Shown here piece after piece: positions 1-11,723 of a stretch of 64,000 nucleotides of DNA. This DNA comes from Phialophora verrucosa (taxonomy: Eukaryota; Ascomycota; Eurotiomycetes; Chaetothyriales; Herpotrichiellaceae): assembly GCA_002099365.1 (NCBI GenBank), contig MSED01000008.1:1426001-1490000 (forward strand), written 5' to 3'. A model generated the notes under the pieces. It saw only the letters and a program-made list of their open reading frames with translations. It searched no databases and was not told the DNA's origin. A program made the translations under genes and the position numbers. Within the stretch, counting starts at the first letter, position 1. Each line of letters begins with the position of its first letter.

Positions 1-123
1 CGCACAGACGCTTGCTCATGATGTCCACGATATTTCTGCTTGTCCAGCCAAGCAAAACCCTTTCGTCGTCCAGTGCCCTTTTTAGCGCGCCAGGTTGCAT
101 GCATGATCGCTGGCTCAATCCCG

Positions 124-1866
124 TCATTCTATCCATCTGCAAATATAGCCCATAAACGCCTCATCTTCCAACAACCGACCCATGTCGGCCACTGCCATCT
201 GGATCACCACTTCGAGGTAGTCCTTGCGGTCGTCAAAAGGAAGCACGATACAAGAGCCAGGATCTCTACTCCACGGCTTGCGCACCCAGTCGGGCCTACC
301 GAGACCCATGTCGAAGGTTGCATCATAAAGCTTTAACTTCTCCCAGCTCGTAATGTACATATCGGCGCCATCTGTTCGATCCATATTGCTGCCCTGCAGG
401 TCTCGGACGTCGATCTTTGGATTCGGATTTTCCGCCAGGGCGATTGACTGTCGGATGTATGGCTCAGTCACTTGGTCGAGGGCTTTACGTATCGCCAAGG
501 CGGTCTCGGACATAGTGGCATCGTCATTGTCTGCAAAATGACAAAGCGGCATTTCCACGGATGCAAAGTCAACGGCAGCGCCAAAATATGATTCGGGCAG
601 CTTGTTTTTGATCCTCTTCCGGATGTTGACGGGAATGTTGAGTTTAGAGGTGGTGACCGTTGGATTCTGTGCCAGGGAAGGGATCCGAGCTTTTGTCATG
701 CCATGCCAGATCAGGGTCATCAATACGTCGTTGCGACTCATGCGCTCGACATTGGCGAGAGTCATGAGACGCGCTTTCAAGTCAGCGAGCTTGGTCAACG
801 GTATTGTGAAGACGCAGCCACGCCCGATGGGCTTGATGATATGATGCGCCGATTCCGCCGCTTGCGCCGTCTTGTATTTCAGATGCCGGTCATTGATCTG
901 GTTGGCCGAAGAGTAAGACAACTCGCTTCTAACTTGACTCTTGTGCTTGGCAAACGTGTCGAGTCTCATGGATAGACTAGGTATGTCGTGGTCCCCGCCG
1001 TCCAGATCACGCTTGAAGGCAAAGTCATCGTTCAGTACATTGCCCGAGATGAGCCACCCAGCACCATTGCCATCTGAGATGCAGTGGTGCAGGTACACCG
1101 ACACAATAATTCCTCCTTCCACCACGTTTGCCTGGACTCGGAACGCCGGTGCCCGATCTTCATCGGCGGATTCTCCCAACGCAGACACAATCTCGGGCTT
1201 GATCACACTCGGTGGCAAGGCAGCCTCACAAAGCTGGTCATAGTTGTAAGGGACCTCTTCCTGGGTCAGATATCGGACACCCACATCTGGATATTCCAGG
1301 AAGTCTGTGTCTGAGAAGCGAATCTCGACTGCTCCAACTCGATTGCCCGGGTTCTCCACTGCAACCACGTAGCCACTGAGATACGGCTTCGCATTGACCG
1401 TCTCTCTGACGAAGTGGTTGAGACGTGTTATGACATCACCGAGCATCTCCTGACTTGGAAGGCGGTAGGCGAGGCAGATACGGATATAGGAACGAGGCAT
1501 ACAGTGTTCGATCCCTGACAAGCGAATGACATGGTCGGAACCAGGATGGTGGTATGGTTCTATCTCGTGATCGACTTCAGGGCTAGGGTGCCGGTGATTC
1601 GCATTCGCATCGAGAATGGATCCGTTCAGCTGAACATGATCGCCGTTAACCTGGGGACCTCCGGGTTCGCCGTCCATATCGGGACCTTCTGCAGAGTTGT
1701 TGAGCCTCAGATCGCCGTCAATCCCAACATCATCTGCTGGATTGTCCGAGAGTGCACAGGATTTAGGTGAGGAATGCCCGCTATGGATACCGGTTCCGTT
1801 CGAAAGCCCTGCCATTGCAGGGCCTGGGACGACTGCGGTGTCTTGAGTGGGATCAGTCAAGGTCAT
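124..1866 (-). CDS. BAHD-type (transferase family) acyltransferase
   Basis: A single exon encodes 580 residues. The first ~110 residues are a low-complexity, Gly/Asn/Asp-rich extension. The rest reads as a fungal acyl-CoA-dependent O-acyltransferase of the trichothecene 3-O-acetyltransferase-like group. The catalytic motif HHCISDG (HxxxDG) lies near residue 257. Near residue 518 a DMGLGRP stretch corresponds to the structural DFGWG motif of BAHD enzymes. The family moves an acyl group from CoA to a hydroxyl or amine of a small molecule in the cytosol. The substrate cannot be told from sequence. I chose the first ATG; a later in-frame ATG is possible because the N-terminal extension is not conserved in the family. 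It sits at the left edge of the window, so its upstream-in-cluster partners, if any, are out of view. Function class is well supported; the pathway is unknown. Confidence 0.88.
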   Translation of the reverse strand: MTLTDPTQDTAVVPGPAMAGLSNGTGIHSGHSSPKSCALSDNPADDVGIDGDLRLNNSAEGPDMDGEPGGPQVNGDHVQLNGSILDANANHRHPSPEVDHEIEPYHHPGSDHVIRLSGIEHCMPRSYIRICLAYRLPSQEMLGDVITRLNHFVRETVNAKPYLSGYVVAVENPGNRVGAVEIRFSDTDFLEYPDVGVRYLTQEEVPYNYDQLCEAALPPSVIKPEIVSALGESADEDRAPAFRVQANVVEGGIIVSVYLHHCISDGNGAGWLISGNVLNDDFAFKRDLDGGDHDIPSLSMRLDTFAKHKSQVRSELSYSSANQINDRHLKYKTAQAAESAHHIIKPIGRGCVFTIPLTKLADLKARLMTLANVERMSRNDVLMTLIWHGMTKARIPSLAQNPTVTTSKLNIPVNIRKRIKNKLPESYFGAAVDFASVEMPLCHFADNDDATMSETALAIRKALDQVTEPYIRQSIALAENPNPKIDVRDLQGSNMDRTDGADMYITSWEKLKLYDATFDMGLGRPDWVRKPWSRDPGSCIVLPFDDRKDYLEVVIQMAVADMGRLLEDEAFMGYICRWIE

Positions 1867-4800
1867 GAGGGTGCTAGTTCTTCAGGATGGTGTTTACCGG
1901 CGAAAGCTCGACAGGGACGGGCAGGATTGTTATTGACCGACGAGGAATCTTTTGGCCTTATCGCAGTTCGCCAAGATGGTATGTGAGCATTCCGGCAAAG
2001 AAGTAGCATGATGGGAGGATGGTTATATAGTCCCCCTCGAGGCGTCACTGCCCTGAAGGTGACAGTCGCGACAGAAACGGGTGACGAGGCAGTCGTCCTA
2101 GACAGTGATCGTGATCACTTGAGAGTGATACCCATAGACCTGGCAGTCACGATGGTTGTGTGAGTGTGAGCCTTCAACAAGCAATGGCCATATACCGGGT
2201 GACAAGCGTTCCCACAGGATGTAAGTGAAGGATGAGGTGAAGATGAGCTTTGGAGCCAAGGTGAAGCCGGGGAAGAAAGCGCTTTATTGCATCCGGTAGT
2301 CTGAACCAAACAAGACCACCGACCAAACGATAAGTCGGTCAGTGTGATGGCCTAGGCCAATGGGATATCACCAGGCTGACGTTGAGCAAACGAAAGGACA
2401 AACCCCAGAATGCGTGAGCGAGTCATGCGACAGCCATACTGCAATCGACTAGCCCAGCCGTGAGGGAAACAGGAACGAAGGAGACTAAATAGACGAAGCG
2501 GTCCTAGAAGGCCCCAACAAAGAGTTAAGAGAGAACAATAGCGCGCCGTTGATGGAGGATGAGGAATTGGCTGCCTTTCTGCGCAAAGGCGCGGAGGACT
2601 CCTCTGATCGTGGTGGAGACCAGAAGTGGTCGAGGGTCAAAAGCTAAATGCCCGCTCTGAACTCGTGCAGCTGGACCCATGTGGCCGTCTATATTTGTTG
2701 GGCTAGCGCTGCCCGTTCGAGAGAGGTGCGTGCTGGATGGCTCGTAAGAATGTGAGGTGGTCAGTGCCTGGGTATCAGGTGCGGAGACCAATGGAGCAGT
2801 AAGGAGACCAAGTCGGGCACAAATCTCGATATCCGCAATGCGGTCGACCAGGAATCCTGCAAGGCAATCGATTGAGAGGCAGATGGGCGACGAGATTTGG
2901 ACGCAGTCCCTGCGCTGTGTCACCTCGCCACTCTGCCGAAGCGAAAGCAGTCAGCCTTGCTGCTCAATGTCCTGTTGGCCTGCGAGCAGTCCTGTCCATG
3001 TTCACTGATGCGCTCAACGTGCGTTAGCAGCCACCTACCCATGCACGGTCTGCAGCGAGTGGGCGCACGCCGGTGCACCAAGTCTGTGCGGAACGAGTAA
3101 AAACCCGGGGGAAGAGGAGGAGCGCTCAGAGCGACGCCGCAAGCCTGCAGCGAGATCTCTGGTCAGCTGAGCGACATAGGCGGTGGAGGTCCGACGTGCA
3201 GATCGGCGGCGCGGTGCTGGCGCAGGGCGAGCGTGAGGTGAGTGTGAGCACTGAAGCAGCCGCTGGCAGACAAGGACGGACAGTGAGAAGCGGCCAATGG
3301 AAGGCGACCGAGAGCAGAAAGCCGAGCCGTTCTGCTTGACATCGAGCACTAACTGATGGGCGCGGCATGCACGACGGGAAGGGTGTGTGGGTTTCGTGTG
3401 GGAGGAGGAGAAACGAGTGGTGTTGGATAAGAAAAAGATAGCAGAAGAGCTGTCAGAGAGTGGGATAGTCGCGACCGGGGTTTCAGAGGCGTGACATGGG
3501 GCTTCTCGTAGACCATGGTGAGGATTGCCCCCGCCCCAGCTAGCTCCTGTCGAGGGCTGTCACATTCCAGCAGGCTACGAGGCGAGCCTTTCCGCAACAG
3601 AGCAGGATAGTCGGGGACAGATGGGATTCGGAAGGCAGGAAGCTCAACGAAGGCCCAACGGCCAAGCAGGCTGGTCAAGATCCGAAGTTTTGATGAGATT
3701 TGGAGTTGTCATAGAGTGAGGGAAAAGTGGACTCGGGGTTGCGGGAGGTTCTTTCGTCGACGCTGATGCTCTGTTCAGGCATCGATCGATTCCCTTCGCG
3801 TTCGGTTGCACCGCCTAACTCAACTCAGGCAAGGCTAGCCGCAGTCGATGCCGATGCTTCCTGCCCGAGGAGCAACTCGAGACATCATCGAGTCGACTCT
3901 TGCGACGGCCGTCCGGGCTGCGCGGTTCTACATACGGGCTCGAGGGCACGGCGCCTCGGCCGACGCTGCAGGTGCAAACTCGTTCTTCCAACCGGACTCA
4001 GCCGGTATTCTGCATCTTTGTCAGGGACGTGAACGACGTCGAGACTCGGGGATCGCTCTCATGCTGGGCCCTGTTCGCACCGGTCGACGGGGAAGCCGCA
4101 TCCCGCGGGAGGGGAGCCTGCAGTTCCGTCTTCCCAGCCAGGCCAGAGAGGAAGTCGTGCAGCTTCTAGGCCTGAGGCTAACGCGTGCCCGCCTGGACCA
4201 TTCCCTTCTCAGAACGATAAGGCATGCCTTGCGGGCTTCCTGGCTCGGTCTGTGGGCCTGAGCCGTCGCGCCGTGCCTGTGTGCCCTACTCGTAGGACCT
4301 ATGTATGTATAATAGCTGCCCCGAACTACAGTGACGGCACCCGGTAGCAAAGCAGGCAGGCCGGCCCTATCACCATCTTTCGGCTACAGACCTTTAGACA
4401 CAGCGATCTTTCCGTTCGATAGACCTCTCCAAGATCGACGCCGAAACGCGAGAGCCAGGATTACACGTGCGGATAAGGGGAGTAGAAGGGGTAGCCAGTG
4501 GTTTGCAGATCTCTGCACGGTGGAAAATTCCGCCTTCGGTCATTCGTTCTACCCACTATATGCTCGCACCCGACCTGGGTGGGCCATATTGCACCGTACG
4601 GAGTAGGCCGTTTGCAGCGTCTGTAAATATGCTGAAGCTTCTCTATGCGCTGTGCGACTGGCTTTCGGGTGCCAGGCATACCCTGCGGTTCACGCTTTGG
4701 GAGCCTCAGCCGCAAACAGAAGGTAGAAGGCAAATTCCTTGTCGTAGCTCCGGCAGTTCTACTCCCCTGTCTACACCTCTCCCCCTTGCAGAGGGACTCT

Positions 4801-7291
4801 GCGGGCCGCGTCGTAGAGATTTGGCTGACGACACTGATGTGTCACGATCCCCTTTGTTCACAGCATGCATCGACCCACCTGTCCAGCTGGCGGGCATTCG
4901 ACCGTGCCCAGGTCGCTCTGCGTGCGTTCTTGACATGCAAAGGAAGTTGCATTGAGGCAGAGACAGGTAATGAGGGTCGGAACAACGAGCAATAGAGTGT
5001 TTCTGCCCGTCTGTATCCGTTCACCGCTATGATGACGCAGCCTGTTCCAGAGCCTCGATTTCCCTCCATGAGTCAAACATTCGAAGGCGACCGTCCAGTG
5101 TTAAATGGCGGTGTCTTGGTAAGCGATGCTCTTCGGCAAGACAGGGCTGAGCCTGCGGTAGTGGTGTGCGATGTGGTCGAGTGCATCTTCTTCCAAATAG
5201 TCAACATGCGTGCAGGGTCACCATCCAGTTCTTCGGTGCACTTCCGATGAAGGTACCAATCTCACAGCACGCTGTAATCAGAAACATCTGCAAAAGCAAA
5301 AGCGGCCCAAGATGCTAGTAGCTCGCACCGTCAGACAGGTCATTGACTGGAGCCAAAATCCGAGATGAGGTTGGCAGCGCCATTAAGCTTCAGCTCGAGG
5401 AAGATTCCGTCTTCCGCCCGTACGAGGCGCGGCCGCCGTGCCTCGAGAGAACACTCGCCCACACTACCAGTTGCTGCATTTTCTAATCTGCAGGTGACAG
5501 GCAGGAGAAGGTGCGGGAAGATGCATGTCAAAGGCGTGGCGGTTCTAAAATGGGTTGTTCTTCGTGCGTGTGGCTGTGTGCTGCGGGGACAGCCTATAGA
5601 AGGAGGTCCCAAGCGCGCGTCGTCAATCCCTCCCAGGCTCCCACACCGTATCCGGGCGCCACAGGCGTCGAGGCATCCTCGCAGCCCTGATCCTTGCATA
5701 CCTCCGAATCCCGCACCACTTTCGGAGCAAGTGCCAGATCAGTTGTGTCACCACCGATCTGGTCAATCGGTGCAATGGGATCAAGGTGTATGCGGATATG
5801 AGTTGAGAGCGTGTACGGGCACGGCGTGGTGCATTTCAGGGTTTTCAGCTGTTGCTCCCACTTCTTTGCGCTGTGCAAGGTGCCGCTGGCCGTCTCGAAT
5901 CATTAAGAAAGGCGATTTGTGGACGACATGAAATCACGGCTGCAGCAAAAACCACACTAGGGTTGACGAAGAACAGTCATCACATCCCACTTGTGCCAGG
6001 TAACCCATCCAAGGCCCTTCGCGGCGTGTCAAGGACGGCACGGAGACACCCAGTAGTTTGAGACAGGGAAAGCATCACACCTCGCTTCACTGGAGAATTG
6101 AGAATGGCCAGCTTTCCAGGCCAAAGTGAGGCTGACAGATCCAGTGACAGCCGATCCCCGCCTAGTGTGCATTTCTCGATCCGTCATGCGCTGCTCAATG
6201 GCGCCCGGATTTGTGCTTCCACCCTGGTCGATGGCCCGTGTTTGCAGCGATGATAATGTCCGGGGATCAGACCACTGCCCACTCATCGACACTATTCCAA
6301 GATTATCAACAGCGGAAACCGGTATCGTCTGGTAGTACTTAGATCTCGTATACCGCGGGACCCGTCAAGGTGCTAGCACCCGGCAAACTCGCTGGCCAGC
6401 AAAGCATCCGGTTTGCGTCAAGCTGGGCGTGATTGAGTGATGCGCAGACGGGCGAGGGAGCTGGCTGGCGTTCTACAAGTAGAAGTGTCCGGCGCGCCAA
6501 GAAGAGCAAGTCGATTGTGTTGGTGGCGGCTTGGGACAGGTGGAGGAGCAGCGGCAGCAGGCGAAATTGTTGAGAGCTTTGAGAGGTACGCCGTCCTTTC
6601 GATTCGAGCACGGCTGAGCCTAGGTGGCATTGAGGAAGATGGCACACTAGTGCCAAGGAGATCTTGAATAAAAGATCGGAAGCCCATCCGAAGCGGAGAA
6701 CGATTTCAGGAAATACTGCTTGATTTGCCTAATGTTGATTGCCTATTCGTACAGAGTACTGCTCACTCCTCCTTGTGAATTGTGTCGTGTCGACCTTGGC
6801 TCAGGCTTTGTCTCCCGCATTGTCGGCTGTCGAAGTCAGTGTCACATTGCCACATTTACCGTGCACAGTAGAGGAGAATAAGCCAAAGTGCCCAAGTTCC
6901 AGAGCCGCGCAAAGACGAAGACGAGCTCACCACAGTTCAGTCTGCCATTTTACCGTGCAAGAACTGTGGAAGATTGCGTTGGTGTCGAGAGTTTGCACAG
7001 GCTCACGGCTAAGTTGCCGCTCACGGACAGCACAGTAATCACGTGATATTTCCCCATGCGCAGTCGTCGCGCGATTGGGACCACGGCATCGCAGTTTGTG
7101 CAATGGCACCGCCGACCAGTCCGCCATCGATATTCTACTCGTACTTGTCTTCGTTTTCCCCTCTCGCTACCCTCATGCCCCTTCAGACTGCCACTCGTGA
7201 TGGTGTAGATGTCAGGTAGTGTTGTCCCTCCCGGCGGTGCTGGCTTCTCAGCCATAGCGAGCGTTCTAAACATGCCCCGACCTCGACACCG
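1867..7291. other. 5.4 kb intergenic region, no assigned gene
   Basis: This long stretch lies between the 5' ends of the acyltransferase and the Mdm1-like gene, so it holds both promoters. I found no domain-bearing reading frame. The best weak candidate is on the minus strand at about 5340-5880. There a short frame ending in AANLISDFGSSQ is preceded by a plausible acceptor (CACCTGCAG, near 5490) and an upstream frame starting at 5878. I do not regard it as established. One perfect TACGGAGTA word is at 4597-4605. A CACGTG palindrome at 7040-7045 lies about 250 bp upstream of the Mdm1 start. Confidence 0.5.
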
Positions 7292-10200
7292 ATGATGAAC
7301 CTGGCTCGAAGGCATGTCATCTTGGCAGCCGTTGCAGCTTTCGTGGCGTGGGGTCTTGCGGTGCGCGCCCTGCCCGTCTTGCGGTTCTTGGGATATGCCT
7401 TCACTTTTGGCTGTCTGGTCACTGGTCTGGCTTGCCTCGCAGCGACCTTGACCATCTCCAGGTCTCGCTCAACGTATCAGGCGCTGTCTGCTCCTCCCAA
7501 TGTTTCCCCTGCTCTCCTCGATCCGCAAAGATGGCCAGCCGAGGTCTCGATCGTCCAAAGGTGCGGGCAGTATCAACCCCGCCAGCTCTATGACAAGTCC
7601 TTCCTCGTTTCTCAGGCTCTTGATACCCTGATCGGCCTTGCCCTGCGCGACTTTGTGTCGTCCTGGTACCAGAATATCACGAAGAGCCCGGTTTTCGCCA
7701 ACGAGGTGGACAAGAACATCCGTGCCGCACTGGGCGAGATCAGAGATCGCATACTCAATGAGGACATGGTCAATGTTGCAGTGTCCAGGATTGTCCCCCT
7801 GATCACAGCACATCTGCGGGATTTTGACCAGGCAGAGCGGGCCGTACGGGGCCGTAGTTTGAACCGAAATGTCACCGAATCAGAGGAGCTGGAGTTGGCC
7901 ATCGCCGCCAAATACAGAGATGGAAAGCTACATCCGGCTGCCGCTCTGGCCTATTCCGACACGAAAACGGTGCAGCAGGAGCACCTCCGCAAACTCCTGG
8001 TTCGCATCCTGCCAGACGTTTTGTCCCCAAGTATGATGGCTAGTCGTGCCACCTTGGTGCTCGTCAAGGAGATTGTCGCTTGCGCCGTCTTGTTCCCCAT
8101 CATGCAAATGCTCTCCGATCCGGATACCTGGAACCAGATTGTGGAGGCGTATGGGCGTACCACGTTGCAGGATCGAAAGACCGTCCGCAGGATGAGGGCC
8201 GCGCTGGACCAACACGCTTCGCCGACCCCTCGAAGCAGGCCTGATCAAGATCTGCCTCGCCTAGGACCCAACGATAGCGAACGAGCCTTTGAACGGTTTG
8301 TCAGAGCCATTCGTAAAACCAAGAATCTGTCCGACGCTCGGAGGTTCCGGAATTCAATTGCCAGCCAGATCCAGCGCGAGAGCATGGTTGAAGGTCAAGA
8401 TCCGGTCTATCTGCGCCGGTTGGAGATGGCCAAGCGCGTCCTTGAACAGAAGATCGAGAAGCTCACTCCGAATGGATCTCTACCACCTGCAGCTGCATCG
8501 CGACCTGATCCGCGACCCGGTCCAGCGGTAAAGCCGCGTGAATGGACCATGGTCGAGATAATGCACACTGCTACAGGACTATCATACATCATGGAATATA
8601 TGGACAGGGTGAACCGGATGTCGCTTGTCCAGTTCTGGGTGGTGGTCGACGGCTTCCGCAACCCCCTAGAAGACGATTTTGGAGACGAAATGAACCCAGC
8701 CACGCAAGACAACTGGACGGATGCGGATCGCATGGACATCGCGCAAATTCATGAAAAGTACATGCTCAAAGCAGAACTGAACATTCCCCAAGAATCGAAG
8801 GATGCTGTCAAGGCTTTTCTGGCTGCCGGGCGAAAGGCAACTCCGCAACAGTATCGAGCTGCCAGGACTGCGATATTGTCTGCTCAATCCGCTGTTCTGG
8901 AAGAACTTGAAACACGACATCTTCCTCTCTTTCGCAAGTCGGACCTTTATTACAAGTTTCTGGCGTCCAGCGAGGCTGCTGCGGCGCGTTCACGCGTGCA
9001 AAGCACTGTTAATCTCTCCGAGATGGACGAGCCACCTCCTATCCAGAGGACGAGGCCGGCACCACAGGCCCCTTCCATAGTGAGAAATAACTCACAACCC
9101 GCTCCTAAGGCTAAAGATCTCCGCCGAGCCGCTGTGTCTTCTTCAGATGTACGGAGCTTGGCGTCTTCGAAGCTCTTTGACGATGGTGATCTGCCAAAAC
9201 GTTCTGGAACATCAGGACCGTTATTCGACGATGGTTACGACACCGACCCTTTGGCGCATTCTACCGCGAGCCTCGGTCATGAATCGCTTAATGGTGATTC
9301 AGTGGATCAGCGGCAGGTGATCGAGAATATGGAAGCAGCCATGAACAACATCATGACAGACAGTCCGATGGACGAGACCATGGGGTATGACGACGATACG
9401 CTATTCGGGTCTCCCGTGTCGGCCACCAAATCGTCAAAACAAATTGAATCGCCACGCAGCTCCCTGGATTTCCCAGGCGCAGACCACGCAAACAAACCGA
9501 AACCAAGCTTGGCAGCTCTGGGGCTCGTCAATACGGCTTCCCGTATTGGTGTGTTCACTGATAACGACCTGTTCCCCGATGAGGAGAAATTCATCGAGGA
9601 TGAATATGTCGACAATGATGATGACAAGGACAAGAACATAATGGAAGATGAGATCCACGAAGCTGCTCCCGGTGACCTTGGGCTGGCCGAGGCCATCACC
9701 GCTCTGAACAATGACATAGAGCGACTGGTTGCGCAAGAATCAGTGGTCGACACACTAACCCGCAAGGCCGAGCTGACAAACAACGTCACTGAGCTACGCA
9801 TTCTGAGCAAATCTAAAGCGAGTCTGCAGCGGGAAGTCCGTCGGAAAGAGCTTCAGCGTCAGCAATATATTGTTCAAGAAAGCGACAACAGCTTGTATGG
9901 CCGGTCCAGTATCTCCATTAAATCGATCGTCGTCGGTAAGGAGGACGACGGTCGCGAATTTGCTCTATATGTCATCGAGGTTCAGAGACAGGCGGGCGAT
10001 CAGATGCCAGCAGCAATCTGGGCCATCCCTCGCCGATACTCTGAATTCCACGAGCTCCACCAAAGACTGCGACGCAGGTATCCATCAACCAGAAACCTGG
10101 AGTTTCCCCGGAGGAGAGTGGTCATGAAGCTGCAGAAGCAGTTTCTCCAGAATCGACGTCTTGCCTTGGAACGTTATTTACAGCAATTACTTCAAATGCC

Positions 10201-10978
10201 CGATGTGTGTCGCAGCAGGGAGCTGCGTTCATTTCTCTCACAGTCCACCATCACTTCTCAGCAAGATACGAGCAAAGAATCGAATGCGCAGGACATTGTA
10301 AGTCGAATTTACAACTCTGTTACGGAAGGCATGGATGAATTTTTGGGGAACGTTCCAGTGCTTGACCAGCTCTCGGCAGCCGGACAGAACCTGATATCGG
10401 CCGCCACAAGTCAACTTGGGATGAGCCAGGGTGACATAGTTCCCCTTGACCCCGGCCCAGTTGCGGAGGCGGAAGCCGAATTGGCGGCGTTTGAAGACAA
10501 GGAGCTGGAACCGTTCGTGAAACCAATCTGTGACGTGTTCCTAGAGACATTCGAACTCAAACGAGGGAACAATTGGCTTCGTGGTCGTGCTGTCATTGTG
10601 GTGCTTCACCAATTGCTGGGCGGCACAATCGAACGCAAAGTCCGAGAAATAGTGACAGGCTTTGTGCAAGAGGATTCGCTGATCAGGTACATCGACATGA
10701 TCAAGGAGACGATGTGGCCGGGAGGCGGGAAGATGAGAGAGGCCAAACCGCGAACAGCCGCCGAGAAGACCAAGTCAAGGTCAGAGGCGGCGGCCATGTT
10801 GGCTACTCTGGTCCCTGATCTAGCAGGCAATGTGGTCGGAAGGGCCAACGCACAAGCAGCTGCTAGAAGAATAACCGCGACCATGAACAATGCACGACTC
10901 AATCAACATCTCGTCTTTACGATCCTTGACGAGATTGTTGCAGTGCTGTTTGAACCTTCAAAGAAGGGCTTCTCATGA
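7292..10978 (+). CDS. mdm1: Mdm1-like PXA-RGS-PX-nexin C protein
   Basis: An intronless frame encodes 1228 residues, the normal size for fungal Mdm1/SNX13-type proteins. Two hydrophobic segments at about residues 7-52 form an ER-membrane hairpin. A PXA domain follows (about 98-290), then an RGS-like domain (about 427-568). Next is a long acidic, Ser-rich linker and a coiled-coil stretch near 800-860. A PX domain (about 870-988) carries the phosphoinositide-pocket signature RRYSEFHELHQRL. A nexin-C domain (about 1072-1222) closes the protein. In yeast, Mdm1 tethers the ER to the vacuole and organises lipid droplets; the same role here is inferred from domain order. The first ATG is followed by a second codon-2 ATG, and either could serve. 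The gene is convergent with the flavin monooxygenase downstream. Absence of introns in such a long gene contrasts with its neighbours. Confidence 0.93.
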   Translation: MMNLARRHVILAAVAAFVAWGLAVRALPVLRFLGYAFTFGCLVTGLACLAATLTISRSRSTYQALSAPPNVSPALLDPQRWPAEVSIVQRCGQYQPRQLYDKSFLVSQALDTLIGLALRDFVSSWYQNITKSPVFANEVDKNIRAALGEIRDRILNEDMVNVAVSRIVPLITAHLRDFDQAERAVRGRSLNRNVTESEELELAIAAKYRDGKLHPAAALAYSDTKTVQQEHLRKLLVRILPDVLSPSMMASRATLVLVKEIVACAVLFPIMQMLSDPDTWNQIVEAYGRTTLQDRKTVRRMRAALDQHASPTPRSRPDQDLPRLGPNDSERAFERFVRAIRKTKNLSDARRFRNSIASQIQRESMVEGQDPVYLRRLEMAKRVLEQKIEKLTPNGSLPPAAASRPDPRPGPAVKPREWTMVEIMHTATGLSYIMEYMDRVNRMSLVQFWVVVDGFRNPLEDDFGDEMNPATQDNWTDADRMDIAQIHEKYMLKAELNIPQESKDAVKAFLAAGRKATPQQYRAARTAILSAQSAVLEELETRHLPLFRKSDLYYKFLASSEAAAARSRVQSTVNLSEMDEPPPIQRTRPAPQAPSIVRNNSQPAPKAKDLRRAAVSSSDVRSLASSKLFDDGDLPKRSGTSGPLFDDGYDTDPLAHSTASLGHESLNGDSVDQRQVIENMEAAMNNIMTDSPMDETMGYDDDTLFGSPVSATKSSKQIESPRSSLDFPGADHANKPKPSLAALGLVNTASRIGVFTDNDLFPDEEKFIEDEYVDNDDDKDKNIMEDEIHEAAPGDLGLAEAITALNNDIERLVAQESVVDTLTRKAELTNNVTELRILSKSKASLQREVRRKELQRQQYIVQESDNSLYGRSSISIKSIVVGKEDDGREFALYVIEVQRQAGDQMPAAIWAIPRRYSEFHELHQRLRRRYPSTRNLEFPRRRVVMKLQKQFLQNRRLALERYLQQLLQMPDVCRSRELRSFLSQSTITSQQDTSKESNAQDIVSRIYNSVTEGMDEFLGNVPVLDQLSAAGQNLISAATSQLGMSQGDIVPLDPGPVAEAEAELAAFEDKELEPFVKPICDVFLETFELKRGNNWLRGRAVIVVLHQLLGGTIERKVREIVTGFVQEDSLIRYIDMIKETMWPGGGKMREAKPRTAAEKTKSRSEAAAMLATLVPDLAGNVVGRANAQAAARRITATMNNARLNQHLVFTILDEIVAVLFEPSKKGFS

Positions 10979-11723
10979 AAAGAGCGGCACAGGACGAGGG
11001 AGAAGTAAATCGTGTGGACTGCCGGCCAAGGAGATGCAGAAAGTGGCATCGGGTAGTAGAAAGCATTTGCTGTGGGAATTGAAGCCGAACTGTTGGATCC
11101 ATCCAGTTCCCGATCTCTTTGTGCAGGGGAAATTCGGCGAGCCGATCGCAGCGTCCTGTGCAGAGGCTGTTCAGCGGTGCTTCCGAGCCCATGGTAGTCG
11201 ACCTCAACGGATATCGCACCCATGGAAACGGGTGGGAAAGCGGCCACGCACTCCGTCTACAGGCGGAACTACCGTCCTGCAGGATGTATTACAGCGGCCC
11301 TTGGGAGCGAAGGAAATGTACATTTACGAATTGGATGATCGAGTTGCACTGGAGCTGAGCGCTTGTACATAGAACAGATGCGGGTGGCATCCTCAGGCCA
11401 GGCTGTCGTCGGCATAGGTGAGGCGTCTCATGGATGGTGCTCAGAGAGTAAGTAAGACAGACATGCATCGATTGATCGATCGAACGGATTCTAGTGTCTA
11501 TATGAATGAATAACGCTTCGGACCCTCGAATTTACTGGGGTAAACTGCCGAGTGAGTCCTCGAGTCCCCTTCCAACCCACCTTCCTTTATCCTGCAGGCC
11601 TTGGTCTATCTCTCCGGTCCAGCGTGGTGTAGTGTGGGCAGCAGTAGCAATATCTCTTCCTCGACGCATCACCGCAGAAAGCCACCATCAACACGCAGTG
11701 TATAGGGGAACAGCCCGCCCGCT
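10979..11723. other. Convergent 3' intergenic region
   Basis: This is 745 bp between the 3' ends of the Mdm1-like gene and the flavin monooxygenase. It presumably carries both 3' UTRs and polyadenylation signals. I see no coding signal. The palindrome-like run ATCGATTGATCGATCGA is near 11467-11483. Confidence 0.6.

Noticed and set aside
2525..2923. Minus-strand frame of 132 codons upstream of the acyltransferase
   Set aside because: No domain and no signal peptide; its composition is like the surrounding intergenic DNA.
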